Source: Legionella sp. PC997 (GTDB lineage Bacteria; Pseudomonadota; Gammaproteobacteria; Legionellales; Legionellaceae). From it: a DNA stretch of 64,000 nucleotides. The notes under the pieces are model-generated. The model was not told the origin of the DNA, did no database searches, and saw nothing but the letters and a program-made list of their open reading frames with translations. The stretch lies in NCBI RefSeq assembly GCF_014109825.1, contig NZ_CP059576.1, positions 1,452,001 through 1,516,000 on the forward strand, written 5' to 3'. Made by a program: the position numbers and the translations under genes. This document shows positions 8,761 to 19,480 of this stretch, piece after piece (position 1 is the first letter of the stretch; the number at the start of each line of letters is the position of its first letter).

Positions 8761-9813
8761 ATGCACAAAAAGTTTTTGCTCGCAGCACTTGAACAGGCCC
8801 GTATTGGACAAGGTCATTGCGCCCCCAATCCCTGTGTTGGCGCGGTTGCTGTGCAAAATGGAATTATTATAGCACAAGCAAGTCATGGAGGGGCAGGAAC
8901 TCCGCATGCAGAACAATTATTGTTAACACAAATTCCTCCTCAAATGCCAGGGGTTTGTCTATATATTTCTCTTGAGCCATGTAATCATTGGGGAAGAACG
9001 CCACCTTGTGTCGATGCGATTATCAATCATGGAGTGGAAGAAGTTGTTTTTGCTTATTTGGATCCTAATCCAGTAGTTGCTAAAAATAATTCCTCAGAAA
9101 AATTAAGAGCCCATGGAATTAAGGTGACGCATTATCCTGTAGATGAAATTACTGAATTTTATAAAAGTTATTCCTACTGGACTGAAACTAAAAAGCCAAG
9201 AGTAACCGTGAAAATAGCACAAACACTAAACGGTAAAATTGGTCGTTCCGTAGGAGAGCGTGTAATTTTATCTAATGCTTTATGTGGGGAATTTACGCAT
9301 AAAATGCGCGCTGCCGCAGATGTGATTCTCACTACTGCCCAAACAATCCGTAGGGATAATCCCAAAATGAACGTGCGTTTAGGCCAGGAAGAACAGGCAA
9401 AGCCTGTTGCAATTATCGATAGAGAGTTGAACCTGGACCAACAGTCTATAATTTTTTCAACCGCCGCTCATTGTCATGTGTATCATTGCAATGAACGAGA
9501 GGTTTCTTATCCTAACAGTACTTTGCATTTAATGCCCATGAAAAATGGAGTAATGGATTTAAATGTTATGATGAGCCATCTGGGGGAGCTTGGGTATCAT
9601 GATGTTTGGGTAGAAGCCGGTGGTGCACTTTTTAGTGCGTTGCACCAACAAGGGTTAGTTCATCGAACTTATTTATATATTGTTCCAAGTATTTTGGAAC
9701 ACGATGCAATTTCAGCATACCAGCAGAGTGGGATATTTGACCGAGCGCATACTATTTCTTGGCATGCTATGGGCGACAATATGATAGCATGTCTGGATTG
9801 GCTGGAGGATTAA
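8761..9813 (+). CDS. ribD: bifunctional pyrimidine deaminase / reductase RibD
   Basis: 350 residues in two domains. The N-terminal deaminase has the zinc motifs HAEQ (residues 50-53) and PCNHWGRTPPC. The C-terminal reductase starts near residue 145 with KIAQTLNGKIG and includes EAGGALFSALHQ. It converts the product of GTP cyclohydrolase II by deamination and then NADPH-dependent ribosyl reduction in riboflavin synthesis. SD AGAAAGG is about ten bases before ATG. ribBA follows 29 bases later, so both are in one operon. The 143-bp region upstream is too short for, and lacks the conserved boxes of, an FMN riboswitch. Confidence 0.95.
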   Translation: MHKKFLLAALEQARIGQGHCAPNPCVGAVAVQNGIIIAQASHGGAGTPHAEQLLLTQIPPQMPGVCLYISLEPCNHWGRTPPCVDAIINHGVEEVVFAYLDPNPVVAKNNSSEKLRAHGIKVTHYPVDEITEFYKSYSYWTETKKPRVTVKIAQTLNGKIGRSVGERVILSNALCGEFTHKMRAAADVILTTAQTIRRDNPKMNVRLGQEEQAKPVAIIDRELNLDQQSIIFSTAAHCHVYHCNEREVSYPNSTLHLMPMKNGVMDLNVMMSHLGELGYHDVWVEAGGALFSALHQQGLVHRTYLYIVPSILEHDAISAYQQSGIFDRAHTISWHAMGDNMIACLDWLED

Positions 9814-9842
9814 ATGAACACTGGATCAAATGAGGTCGCGTT

Positions 9843-11051
9843 ATGAAGTATTCATTAGCTACAATAGAACACGCAGTGGAAACACTCAAAGCCGGTAAAA
9901 TGGTTATTTTAATGGATGATGAAGATAGGGAAAATGAAGGGGATTTGGTCGTGGCTGCGGAATATGCTACACCAGAGGCAATTAATTTTATGTCTCGCTA
10001 TGGTTGTGGTTTGATCTGCTTGTCTATGGCTGATGAACTCATTGATAAATTGCAATTACCGATGATGGCGCAAAATAATAGGTCTCCTTATGGTACTGCA
10101 TTTACGGTATCCATAGAGGCAGCAGAAGGTGTATCTACAGGTATTTCCGCTAAAGATAGGGCTCGGACAATTAAAGTTGCGATTTCTTCTGAGAGTGGTC
10201 CTGCGGATGTTATTTCTCCAGGCCATGTTTTTCCTTTGCGTGCCAAGAAAAAAGGCGTTTTAGAACGTCCTGGACAAACGGAAGGTAGTGTGGACTTGGC
10301 AAAACTTGCTGGTTTAACTCCTGCTGCTGTAATTTGTGAAATTATTAACGAAGATGGCACCATGAGTCGACGTGATGAATTGGTTACATTTTCCGAACAA
10401 CATAATATTCCTCTGGTAACGATTAAAGATTTGATAGAATATCGAATTCGCCATGAAAGATTAGTCAATGCGGCAGCTTCAACACGTATTCCTTTGCAAG
10501 ACAAAGGTGATTTTAATATGACTGTTTTTACAAATGAACTGGATGGTGCAGAACATTTCGCTTTGGTGAAGCCACCTATATTTGCTAATCGAGTACCTCT
10601 AGTACGTATTCACTCAGAATGTATTACAGGTGATATTTTGGGCTCGTGTAAATGCGATTGTGGCAAACAATTGGAGCAATCTTTGTCTCTAATTGCGGCT
10701 GAAGGGGGTGTTTTAATCTATTTACGCCAGGAAGGCCGTGGAATTGGTTTAGCAAACAAACTTAAAGCTTATGCCTTGCAGGAAGAAGGTTGGGATACCG
10801 TTGATGCGAATCATCAACTAGGTCTTCCTGCGGACAGCAGAAATTATGCCATTGCTTATCAAATACTTAAATATTTTGGTATTGATGCAATAAGATTATT
10901 AACTAATAATCCATCAAAAATTGCTGCGGTTGATCATTATGGGGTAAAGGTTATGGAGAGAGTGCCTTTAGAAATAGAACCTACTAAGGAAAGTCACCGA
11001 TATTTAAAAACTAAGAAAGAGAAAATGGGGCATTTATTGGCTATTAGTTAG
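9843..11051 (+). CDS. ribBA: RibBA: DHBP synthase / GTP cyclohydrolase II
   Basis: 402 residues. The N-terminal domain (about 1-200) is 3,4-dihydroxy-2-butanone-4-phosphate synthase, with DDEDRENEGDLVVAAE. The C-terminal domain (about 205-402) is GTP cyclohydrolase II with the zinc cysteines in ECITGDILGSCKCDCG, the catalytic block YLRQEGRGIGLANKLKAY and RLLTNNPSKI. Both halves keep their key residues, so the protein should supply both branch precursors of riboflavin. SD GAGG is seven bases before ATG. It is the last gene of the ribD-ribBA pair: ribE and ribH, which are often adjacent, are not found in this window. Confidence 0.95.
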   Translation: MKYSLATIEHAVETLKAGKMVILMDDEDRENEGDLVVAAEYATPEAINFMSRYGCGLICLSMADELIDKLQLPMMAQNNRSPYGTAFTVSIEAAEGVSTGISAKDRARTIKVAISSESGPADVISPGHVFPLRAKKKGVLERPGQTEGSVDLAKLAGLTPAAVICEIINEDGTMSRRDELVTFSEQHNIPLVTIKDLIEYRIRHERLVNAAASTRIPLQDKGDFNMTVFTNELDGAEHFALVKPPIFANRVPLVRIHSECITGDILGSCKCDCGKQLEQSLSLIAAEGGVLIYLRQEGRGIGLANKLKAYALQEEGWDTVDANHQLGLPADSRNYAIAYQILKYFGIDAIRLLTNNPSKIAAVDHYGVKVMERVPLEIEPTKESHRYLKTKKEKMGHLLAIS

Positions 11052-11075
11052 TTAGTTTCGATTCTTTTATGTTTG

Positions 11076-11160
11076 TATAGCCTTGTCGGGTAAAGCGAAG
11101 CGAAACCCGGAGAATTTGGAAGCGAAAATCCAAGGTTTCGCTTCAATCTCCCAGGCTATA
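11076..11160. repeat. dispersed palindromic repeat, copy 1
   Basis: Lies between ribBA and pyrG. The left arm has AAGCGAAGCGAAACCCGG, the right arm GGTTTCGCTTCAATCTCCC, and the outer tips are TATAGCC and GGCTATA. It belongs to the nine-copy family whose best copy is at 48562-48633. Confidence 0.8.
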
Positions 11161-11204
11161 TGGAATCCGAACTCTATATTCTCTACTAAACAGTACTTAA
11201 TTAG

Positions 11205-12854
<1,650 letters not shown>

Positions 12855-12856
12855 GA

Positions 12857-13681
12857 ATGAAATTATGTGGATTTGAAGTAGGTTTAGATAAGCCCTTATT
12901 TTTAATTGCTGGACCCTGTGTCATTGAAAGTGAAGAACTGGCTTTGGAAACCGCGGGTTATTTAAAGGAACTATGTAATCAATTGCAGATTCCTTTTATA
13001 TATAAATCTTCATTTGACAAAGCAAATCGTTCTTCTATATCCAGCTACAGAGGACCAGGCTTTGAAAAGGGCTTATCCATTTTAGAAAAAGTAAAAAATC
13101 AAGTGGGTGTACCTATTTTAACGGATGTCCACGAAGATACTCCATTGTTGGAGGTATCGAGCGTGGTAGACGTGTTACAAACTCCCGCATTTTTATGCAG
13201 ACAGACTAATTTTATTCAGAAAGTGGCTTCGATGAATAAGCCTGTTAATATCAAAAAAGGTCAATTTTTAGCTCCATGGGAAATGAAGCACGTGATTGAT
13301 AAAGCAAAGGCATGTGGTAATGAGCAGATTATGGCCTGTGAGCGCGGCGTAAGTTTTGGATACAATAATTTGGTTTCTGATATGCGCTCTTTAGCCATTA
13401 TGCGTGAAACGGGTTGTCCTGTCGTTTATGATGCAACGCATTCAGTGCAATTGCCTGGAGGAAATAATGGGGTTTCTGGGGGGCAACGCGAATTCGTTCC
13501 TGTTCTTGCTCGTGCTGCAGTAGCTGCAGGTATTTCAGGATTGTTCATGGAAACTCACCCTGATCCCGATAAGGCGTTGAGTGATGGTCCTAACAGTTGG
13601 CCTTTAGAGAAAATGAAACCTTTGTTGGAATCATTAAAGGCGTTGGATGCAGTATATAAAAATACAGGGGAAATTGAGTAA
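12857..13681 (+). CDS. kdsA: KDO-8-phosphate synthase (3-deoxy-manno-octulosonate-8-P)
   Basis: 274 residues, family-typical length. Conserved blocks include [11 protein letters not shown] at the start, [19 protein letters not shown] and [10 protein letters not shown]. It condenses phosphoenolpyruvate with arabinose-5-phosphate, the first committed step of KDO for the LPS inner core. Its start lies two bases after pyrG, with SD AAGGA inside the pyrG end. The residue set around the metal site (no Cys in the N-terminal GPCVIES-to-KANRSS segment beyond the one in GPC) was not analysed far enough to tell metal-dependent from metal-independent type. Confidence 0.96.
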   Translation: MKLCGFEVGLDKPLFLIAGPCVIESEELALETAGYLKELCNQLQIPFIYKSSFDKANRSSISSYRGPGFEKGLSILEKVKNQVGVPILTDVHEDTPLLEVSSVVDVLQTPAFLCRQTNFIQKVASMNKPVNIKKGQFLAPWEMKHVIDKAKACGNEQIMACERGVSFGYNNLVSDMRSLAIMRETGCPVVYDATHSVQLPGGNNGVSGGQREFVPVLARAAVAAGISGLFMETHPDPDKALSDGPNSWPLEKMKPLLESLKALDAVYKNTGEIE

Positions 13682-13720
13682 TCAATTCTTCCCCTTAATC
13701 TCATGCTATCGGCATCATGC

Positions 13721-13726
13721 TATAAT
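13721..13726 (+). promoter_or_regulatory. putative -10 element of the 96-aa protein gene
   Basis: A perfect TATAAT 28 bases before the ATG at 13755. No convincing -35 is seen, so the small gene may have its own promoter in addition to pyrG-kdsA read-through. Confidence 0.4.
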
Positions 13727-13754
13727 ATACTTAAATACTTTTATTGAGCATATT

Positions 13755-14045
13755 ATGAAAAATTCTAAATGGCATGAGATTAAATTAAAGCATGATGATA
13801 AAGAAGAACTGACTAAGGATAAAATTAATTATGATCCCATCGATACTAAAATAGAATTAGAACAGAGCAGGAAAATTAATTATGATCCAAATGACACCCA
13901 AGGTGAAATGGATGTTCTTACGAATACTCGCGTGGGTGAGACACGTCTCCCTGCACAGCTCATGAATCAGCAAAACCCTTTAGATTCGAATGATACGCCT
14001 GCGGAGACTGAAGATCTGGAACCTGATGCTCCAAAACTTAGCTAA
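13755..14045 (+). CDS. small hydrophilic protein with an internal repeat, 96 aa
   Basis: Starts at the ATG at 13755; a longer frame overlapping kdsA is unlikely. The protein is charged and probably disordered, and carries a duplicated segment: KINYDPIDTKIELEQ then KINYDPNDTQGEMDV. No domain, signal peptide or membrane segment is recognised. It ends exactly one base before the convergent gene at 14046-14717. Function unknown. Codon pattern and the duplicated protein segment support a real gene, but the SD is weak. Confidence 0.55.
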   Translation: MKNSKWHEIKLKHDDKEELTKDKINYDPIDTKIELEQSRKINYDPNDTQGEMDVLTNTRVGETRLPAQLMNQQNPLDSNDTPAETEDLEPDAPKLS

Positions 14046-14717
14046 TCATTGCATAGTGTTCTGAGGACCTGCCTCCTTTAATTTCACACTATTTTTTAAA
14101 TTGTTTATCCATCTTTGTCTATTTTCATTACCCATGTCACTTTTCTTAATGACATACTGTAAAAGATAGATTCCATTGTTGTCTTTAATTAACATTTCCA
14201 GCTCATCTCGAATTTGGTTTTCTGGTTTTTCTATTCTTATTTCTAATAACACCCGGTTTTCTGTATTTTCATGGAAAGTAATGATGGGTTGATAACCCAA
14301 ATCGGTTAGATTTTTTATTAAGGTGTTAGCAAATTGTTTTAATGATGTTTTTTTCTGTAAGCCGGGAAAATACTGACTTGTAACTAATTCAAGCCAATGA
14401 TTTATATCATCGCCTGCGGGAACGTATTCGATTGTTGTGCCAATTGAATTTTTGTTGCCCCAAGCCATTTTCCAAGGACGCTCATCAAATGAAATTTTTA
14501 ATTGCTCATAGTTTCTTATTTGAGAATCTATAGGGTTAGAGTCTGTTGTTGAATTACAATAAAGGACACCTTTATACAGGTAGTATTGCACGCACTGAGT
14601 ATCATTTTCTGGAGTGACCTTGATCATATTGTCTAAAGAAAATGGAGCTCCCTGTGCTAAAAAACTCATCATAACGAAGGTCCAAATAAATGGAATCGAA
14701 CTGAGGGTTTGATGCAT
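14046..14717 (-). CDS. exported protein of unknown function, 223 aa
   Basis: The N-terminus (SSIPFIWTFVMMSFLAQGAP) is a signal peptide with likely cleavage after AQG-A. The mature part is about 200 residues of mixed charge, with two cysteines at CVQYYLYKGVLYC that could form a disulfide. It includes a helical middle (SLKQFANTLIKNLTDLGYQPI) and a strand-rich end. No known domain recognised; a periplasmic or outer-membrane-associated role is inferred only from the signal. It converges on the 96-aa gene with no spacer. A bidirectional hairpin at 14868-14898 separates it from fabI. Confidence 0.65.
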   Translation of the reverse strand: MHQTLSSIPFIWTFVMMSFLAQGAPFSLDNMIKVTPENDTQCVQYYLYKGVLYCNSTTDSNPIDSQIRNYEQLKISFDERPWKMAWGNKNSIGTTIEYVPAGDDINHWLELVTSQYFPGLQKKTSLKQFANTLIKNLTDLGYQPIITFHENTENRVLLEIRIEKPENQIRDELEMLIKDNNGIYLLQYVIKKSDMGNENRQRWINNLKNSVKLKEAGPQNTMQ

Positions 14718-14867
14718 GATGGCTCTTTTTAAGGATTGGTGTATAAAGAATAGCTCATAAATATCAATTAGTTAAAGTTTTGTCTCTTAGTCCACGAACT
14801 AATCTTTTGGAGAAACCTTGATTATGAACTTTGGGGAGGGGGAGATAAGGTGTAATTATATTTCGTT

Positions 14868-14898
14868 AAAATTTGGCTCCTGGTTCGAGCCAAATTTT
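14868..14898. terminator. strong hairpin between fabI and the exported protein gene
   Basis: A perfect 12-bp stem, AAAATTTGGCTC / GAGCCAAATTTT, with a seven-base loop. Its position 62 bases after the fabI stop makes it the likely fabI terminator; the stem itself ends in T on both strands. Confidence 0.75.
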
Positions 14899-14960
14899 GG
14901 GTTTTGGAATAAAATTTACTTGCGTTAGAAACCTCTCCGGATTATAGGAAAGGTAAAAAA

Positions 14961-15752
14961 TTAGCTGATATCGCGCATAGTGGATACCGCATGATAACCG
15001 GCATCAACGTGAACTACTTCGCCAGTAATCCCTGAAGCTAAGTTAGAGCACAAAAATGCAGCTGTATTTCCGACTTCTTCAATAGTAACGTTTCTATGGA
15101 GCGGGGTAATATTAGCATAGGCAGTTTGAATTTTACGGAAATCTTTAATTCCAGCCGCAGCAAGTGTTTTGATTGGTCCTGCTGATATAGCATTAATGCG
15201 GATGCCTTTGGAACCTAAGCTTGAAGCTAAATAACGTACTGAAGCTTCAAGACTAGCCTTGGCGACTCCCATAACATTATAGTTAGGTACTGCTTTTTCA
15301 GCACCATAGTAACTTAAGGTTAACAGAGAACCTTCAGTACCTTCCATCATAGGTAAAGCGGCTTGTGCTAGCCCTATTAGACTGTAGGCACTGATATCAT
15401 GAGCAATTCGAAAGCCTTCACGTGTGCAAGATGTTACAAAATCTCCACTAATTTGATCCGCTGGAGCATAAGCTACTGAATGAATTAAGATATCCAAATG
15501 ATCCCAATGCTTGCGAAGATTTGAAAACAGAGCTTGGATTTCTTCATCATGAGCTACATCACAAGGAAAGGTTAGGGATGAATTGAATTCAGCTGCCATT
15601 GTTTCAACACGATCTTGTAAACGCTCATTTTGATAGGTAAAAGCTAACTCAGCTCCTTGCTCATGAAATGCTTTGGCAATGCCATAAGCAATCGAGCGAT
15701 TGCTAGCTAGACCAATAATAAGTGCTTTTTTTCCTGTTAAAAATCCCACCAT
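14961..15752 (-). CDS. fabI: enoyl-[acyl-carrier-protein] reductase (NADH)
   Basis: 263 residues, short-chain-dehydrogenase fold. The N-terminal nucleotide site is [19 protein letters not shown], the FabI form. The catalytic set is present: Tyr148, Tyr158 and Lys165 in [30 protein letters not shown] around residue 91 marks the cofactor/acyl pocket. It catalyses the last step of each fatty-acid elongation round in the cytosol. The ATG has GAGGAGAG a few bases upstream. It is a single gene, followed by a strong hairpin; udk lies upstream on the same strand 168 bases away. Confidence 0.96.
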   Translation of the reverse strand: MVGFLTGKKALIIGLASNRSIAYGIAKAFHEQGAELAFTYQNERLQDRVETMAAEFNSSLTFPCDVAHDEEIQALFSNLRKHWDHLDILIHSVAYAPADQISGDFVTSCTREGFRIAHDISAYSLIGLAQAALPMMEGTEGSLLTLSYYGAEKAVPNYNVMGVAKASLEASVRYLASSLGSKGIRINAISAGPIKTLAAAGIKDFRKIQTAYANITPLHRNVTIEEVGNTAAFLCSNLASGITGEVVHVDAGYHAVSTMRDIS

Positions 15753-15920
15753 TCTCTCCTCAATTAATTAACATGAGTTCGATATAAAAGGCATTTGATG
15801 ACTTTTATCGCTAAACGAATGTTATCCCTTAAAATGCTCGCATTTATAAGGGGCTCTAGTTTTAAATAATTAAGTTCGATATGAAAAAATAAAATTCTTT
15901 TTTTCCATTTCGAACCCACA

Positions 15921-16553
15921 TTAATTAGTATGCAATGCTAATAATTCCCGCATCTTAGCTTGAATCATTTCAATAGCAATCCTGTTTTCTCCTCCGCGAG
16001 GAATAATAATATCTGCATAGCGACTAGATGGTTCTATAAACTGCAGGTACATGGGACGTACCGTGGTTTCATATTGGTGTACCACAGATTCAAAAGTTCT
16101 ATGCCGTTCAACCACATCTCTTTTTAAACGCCGGGTTAAACACACATCGAGCGGAGTGGACATGAAAATTCGAATATCCATTATTTCACGTAATTCTTTA
16201 TCGCTAAAGAGTAAGATACCTTCAAGGATAATAATTGCGTGCTGCCCGACTGTTCTGGTTTCAGGCAAGCGCATGTGTTTTGAGTGAGAATAAATTGGAA
16301 TTTCAACCGGTCTACCATCTCTTAATTGTCGTAAATGGTCGCAAAGTAATGCATGATCAAAAGAATCAGGGTGATCGTAGTTTATTTTTTCTCTTTCAGG
16401 GAACGGTAAATGACCATTATCTTTATAGTAGGCGTCTTCAGAAATAACTACTACTTGTTCCGAGCCAAGCTCATTGACAATTGTATTCGCTAAAAGACTT
16501 TTACCTGATGCAGAAGGGCCTGAAATCCCAATAATTATCGCTTGTTTGTTCAT
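15921..16553 (-). CDS. udk: uridine kinase
   Basis: 210 residues from the ATG at 16553 (an in-frame TTG at 16580 is less likely). The P-loop is GPSASGKS near residue 13, followed by EDAYYKD and NYDHPDSFDH, both typical of uridine/cytidine kinase. PIYSHSKHMR and the lid RRLKRDVVERHRTFE follow. It phosphorylates uridine and cytidine for pyrimidine salvage. No clear SD is visible before the start. It lies upstream of fabI on the same strand but 168 bases apart, with no evidence for co-transcription. Confidence 0.93.
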   Translation of the reverse strand: MNKQAIIIGISGPSASGKSLLANTIVNELGSEQVVVISEDAYYKDNGHLPFPEREKINYDHPDSFDHALLCDHLRQLRDGRPVEIPIYSHSKHMRLPETRTVGQHAIIILEGILLFSDKELREIMDIRIFMSTPLDVCLTRRLKRDVVERHRTFESVVHQYETTVRPMYLQFIEPSSRYADIIIPRGGENRIAIEMIQAKMRELLALHTN

Positions 16554-16711
16554 GATGATATCGTTAGAAATTTCGTGCAAATACTAAAGGTTTTTTGCGT
16601 TAAATTCAATCTTTAATTAGGGTTTGCTTGTTATAGTACTGTTTTTTAAAGCTTCAAAACATACCAATTCTTTAATATAAGTTTAGCTGATTTCTATAGT
16701 TAAAATAGTGC

Positions 16712-16734
16712 CCTGGGCTGTTAGAAAACCCAGG
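16712..16734 (-). terminator. hairpin after the PafA-like phosphatase gene
   Basis: CCTGGG and CCCAGG (6 bp) are separated by 11 bases, eight bases past the stop codon at 16742. There is no run of T, so termination is only inferred; the CCTGGG/CCCAGG tips also resemble the dispersed repeat family and it could be a decayed copy. Confidence 0.35.
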
Positions 16735-16741
16735 TCTATTT

Positions 16742-18361
16742 TTAATTAAAAGCCGATACCACTTCCAGCAAAGGATGTCCCACAGCTCCAGATGGATTTT
16801 TTATCATAAGTATCGCGGATAAAGTAGGAGCAATATCCGTCGTGTAAGTGGAACGAAAGATACGTTGTGGTTTAAAATCAGGATGGACGAACAGGAGCGG
16901 AACATAACTGTCATATTGCCATGGACTTCCATGAGCTACACGGTCTATACCTTTAGTACCATTCGATTGATTTGGAGGTTGAACCAGGTACAGATCTCCA
17001 GACCGGTCTGGGAAATACATTTTATCCACTTTAGCACTAAGCCAATCTTTTTCACTATCCGTAAGTGGCAATACATAAGCTTTGAAAATTCCAGGCTGTA
17101 GCGTTAAAGCCCGTGCAAGATAACGCTTCACCTCGCTCAGTTTTATTTTATGCTGACTTATCACTTTATGATTGAGATAGATATAAGGCGGAGTGATGGA
17201 CATTAATGTTTCTTCAGGGAGCGTATATTGTTTCTTTAATAATGTACGAATGTATTGCTCCATTTTAGGGACGTCAATGGGATTAATTTCATGCATACGA
17301 TGTGCTTTGAGATAAGTTGGTCCATCATTTACACCATGATCGGCAGTAAGCACAATGAGCGTATTGTTGAGGCCTACCTGTTTGTCAATAACTGATAGAA
17401 GATGTGCGAGAGTCTTATCTAGTTCTAATAAATTATCCTCTGACTCCAGGCTATGGGGACCAAATTGGTGGCCAATTGCATCAACGCCAGAAAAGCTAAT
17501 ACCTAAATAATCAGTTTTTCCAGAAGATTGTCCCAATCGTTCTTCCGTTAAAAGATGTTCGGCAAAATCTGCAGTGAGTTGGTCCGCTTTGGGGGAACGC
17601 GATAGAGACTTAAAGTATTCGGGGCTTGGTGCTTGAGTTATATGGTGCGGAAAAGTTTGACCAAAAAGCTCATCTTCATGGTAAAAAATAGGCGAGTTAG
17701 AATTTTGATATTCAGTTTTAGAGCGACTCAGATGCCAGGCGTAGTCTTGAGGAGAATAGTTTTTATTCCAATTTTTAACCCACTGAGGATATTGGGGATA
17801 GTAGTAGGTACTGGTAACAAAACCACCATTAGTCGTATCAAACCAAAACGCTTTACCCGCATGTCCAGCTAGGGTTATAGCTGAACGATCTTTTAAAGAC
17901 ACACCAAAGACACGTCCTTTTTGGGAGAGTATCACTTCATCGCTTAATGTCGAGGTATACAAATTTTTGGGAGAGCGCCCTGGAATCACAATACGGGTAT
18001 GAGGTGTTCGCAGTACATTAGTTTTTAAATCTTCCATGCAATAGACCATTTGCTGTGATTTTCGGTCATACCATTCATTATTTACAACGCCATGTAGTGC
18101 GGGGAAGCTTCCTGTTGCAACTGTAGCATGACCTGCACAAGTAGTAGTATTGGCATGTGGATGATGCGTATTATGGTAATCTATGGCATGACTTAATAGA
18201 TAATTAAATCCGCCATTACCAAATTGTTGCTGATGTTGAAAGATTAAATCACCACGTAATTGATCAATTACCAGTTGAACAACCAATTTGGGTTGAGTTA
18301 TTTGTGCAAATGCATTGAGGCTAATTAGAACAAGAAAAAGGGAGCATAGGTATTTTTTCAT
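16742..18361 (-). CDS. PafA-like alkaline phosphatase / type I phosphodiesterase, exported
   Basis: 539 residues from the second ATG at 18361, which has AGGA six bases upstream; the ATG at 18367 has that SD overlapping it. The signal peptide is MKKYLCSLFLVLISLNAFA. The mature enzyme starts with KLVVQLVIDQLRGD (first metal Asp). It has the nucleophile region HANTTTCAGHATVATGS near residue 72-86, GVDAIGHQFG and TADHGVNDG (further metal ligands). This is the alkaline-phosphatase superfamily branch of PafA/NPP enzymes, which hydrolyse phosphate monoesters or nucleotides in the periplasm. All metal-ligand blocks seem present. A role in phosphate or nucleotide scavenging is inferred. Single gene. 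Confidence 0.85.
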   Translation of the reverse strand: MKKYLCSLFLVLISLNAFAQITQPKLVVQLVIDQLRGDLIFQHQQQFGNGGFNYLLSHAIDYHNTHHPHANTTTCAGHATVATGSFPALHGVVNNEWYDRKSQQMVYCMEDLKTNVLRTPHTRIVIPGRSPKNLYTSTLSDEVILSQKGRVFGVSLKDRSAITLAGHAGKAFWFDTTNGGFVTSTYYYPQYPQWVKNWNKNYSPQDYAWHLSRSKTEYQNSNSPIFYHEDELFGQTFPHHITQAPSPEYFKSLSRSPKADQLTADFAEHLLTEERLGQSSGKTDYLGISFSGVDAIGHQFGPHSLESEDNLLELDKTLAHLLSVIDKQVGLNNTLIVLTADHGVNDGPTYLKAHRMHEINPIDVPKMEQYIRTLLKKQYTLPEETLMSITPPYIYLNHKVISQHKIKLSEVKRYLARALTLQPGIFKAYVLPLTDSEKDWLSAKVDKMYFPDRSGDLYLVQPPNQSNGTKGIDRVAHGSPWQYDSYVPLLFVHPDFKPQRIFRSTYTTDIAPTLSAILMIKNPSGAVGHPLLEVVSAFN

Positions 18362-18655
18362 AACCATTCCTGATGCGAACTTAAAGAGGTAAATTAATCA
18401 ACACAGCGGAAAAAAGCAAATAAATAGGTTAATTTCCTGTTTAAACTTTTTTTGACCTGTAGGAGAAGGCTACCAAAAGAATTGTTTTATAAGGGACATC
18501 CTCAAAATCATAGAACCTATGTTATTGACTTTTAAAGATTAAAAATTAATTAAGCAGTAAAAGGAAAATGCATGACTGACTTTCTGAATTAGTTTAAACT
18601 TCGCGTTGGAGTAAATTTTACTAATCCCGATTCATGGAGTTTAAGGAGAGCAGAA

Positions 18656-19375
18656 ATGGGTTTTCAGTATGTCGAATATGATAAATTAGCAAAATACATT
18701 AGGGAGAGTATTGCAACTGAATTAAAAAGCCATAAATTAGATGAAAAAAACATTCCAAATTCATTAAAGATTCTCACCATTAGTCATCCAGAACGCGCGA
18801 TTCAGTGTAAGTATTTATGTGCGGTTCTTAACTGTCTTGAACAATCTGAAAGTCCAAATAAAAAAATTGTACTTAATGCGGCGGCATTTTATATTCGTGA
18901 TCAAATTTTTAAAAGTTATCAAGGTACTGTAACTCCTTATTTTTTATCTCCAGAAAACAGCACTCTATATAATGCATTAACCACTTCACTCAATCTTACT
19001 TGGGACAATTTCCCAGATTCTAAAGATTTGATAGATATGTATGATGCGTTGAGCAATTTTATGCACGCACATGTGTATGTCGACTCGGATCCCAGAAAAG
19101 GTTATTTAGCACCCAGCGAACAGCCTTTTTCAAAAAGGAAAATCAAGGATTATAAAGTAGAAGATGTACTCCAAGATTTACTAAAAAAAGTAGCGAATTT
19201 CAGAACAAAAGAGATTGATTTGACTAGGGTACAACAGATAGTTAAAGAATCTGATGTAAAAAATCGTGCAAGACTTTTTACAGACAAGGGAATTCCTCCA
19301 ACTCTGGAGTCTCCTGGCAGCGAAGATTCTATGGAGCCCATCGTCTATACTCTGTTTACAAATAATGCCCTTTAA
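18656..19375 (+). CDS. hypothetical protein, 239 aa, possibly an exported effector
   Basis: The start has a textbook SD, AAGGAG seven bases before ATG. The protein is soluble and mainly helical, without signal peptide, membrane segment or a domain I recognise. Readable features are a helical N-terminus (KLAKYIRESIATELKSHKL), a middle with DLIDMYDALSNFMHAHVYVD, and a C-terminus ending MEPIVYTLFTNNAL. It stands alone between two inverted neighbours with a 294-bp upstream region. That region holds a TTAAT-N6-TTAAT direct repeat on the opposite strand at 18538-18553. A Dot/Icm effector is possible but unsupported beyond this. Confidence 0.6.
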   Translation: MGFQYVEYDKLAKYIRESIATELKSHKLDEKNIPNSLKILTISHPERAIQCKYLCAVLNCLEQSESPNKKIVLNAAAFYIRDQIFKSYQGTVTPYFLSPENSTLYNALTTSLNLTWDNFPDSKDLIDMYDALSNFMHAHVYVDSDPRKGYLAPSEQPFSKRKIKDYKVEDVLQDLLKKVANFRTKEIDLTRVQQIVKESDVKNRARLFTDKGIPPTLESPGSEDSMEPIVYTLFTNNAL

Positions 19376-19400
19376 TTGAATGTTTTACAACTCCAGTCAA

Positions 19401-19457
19401 ATGCAGCGAAGTAGCCCCTATTTTTCGGTAAAAATTATAGGAACTCCTTTGCTGCAT
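19401..19457. repeat. inverted repeat after the 239-aa protein gene
   Basis: ATGCAGC (19401-19407) and GCTGCAT (19451-19457) flank 43 bases and lie between convergent genes. The GCAGCGAAG start resembles the arms of the dispersed repeat family, so this may be a decayed member or simply a hairpin. Confidence 0.35.
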
Positions 19458-19480
19458 TGAGTTGTGCTTAGGATTTAGAA

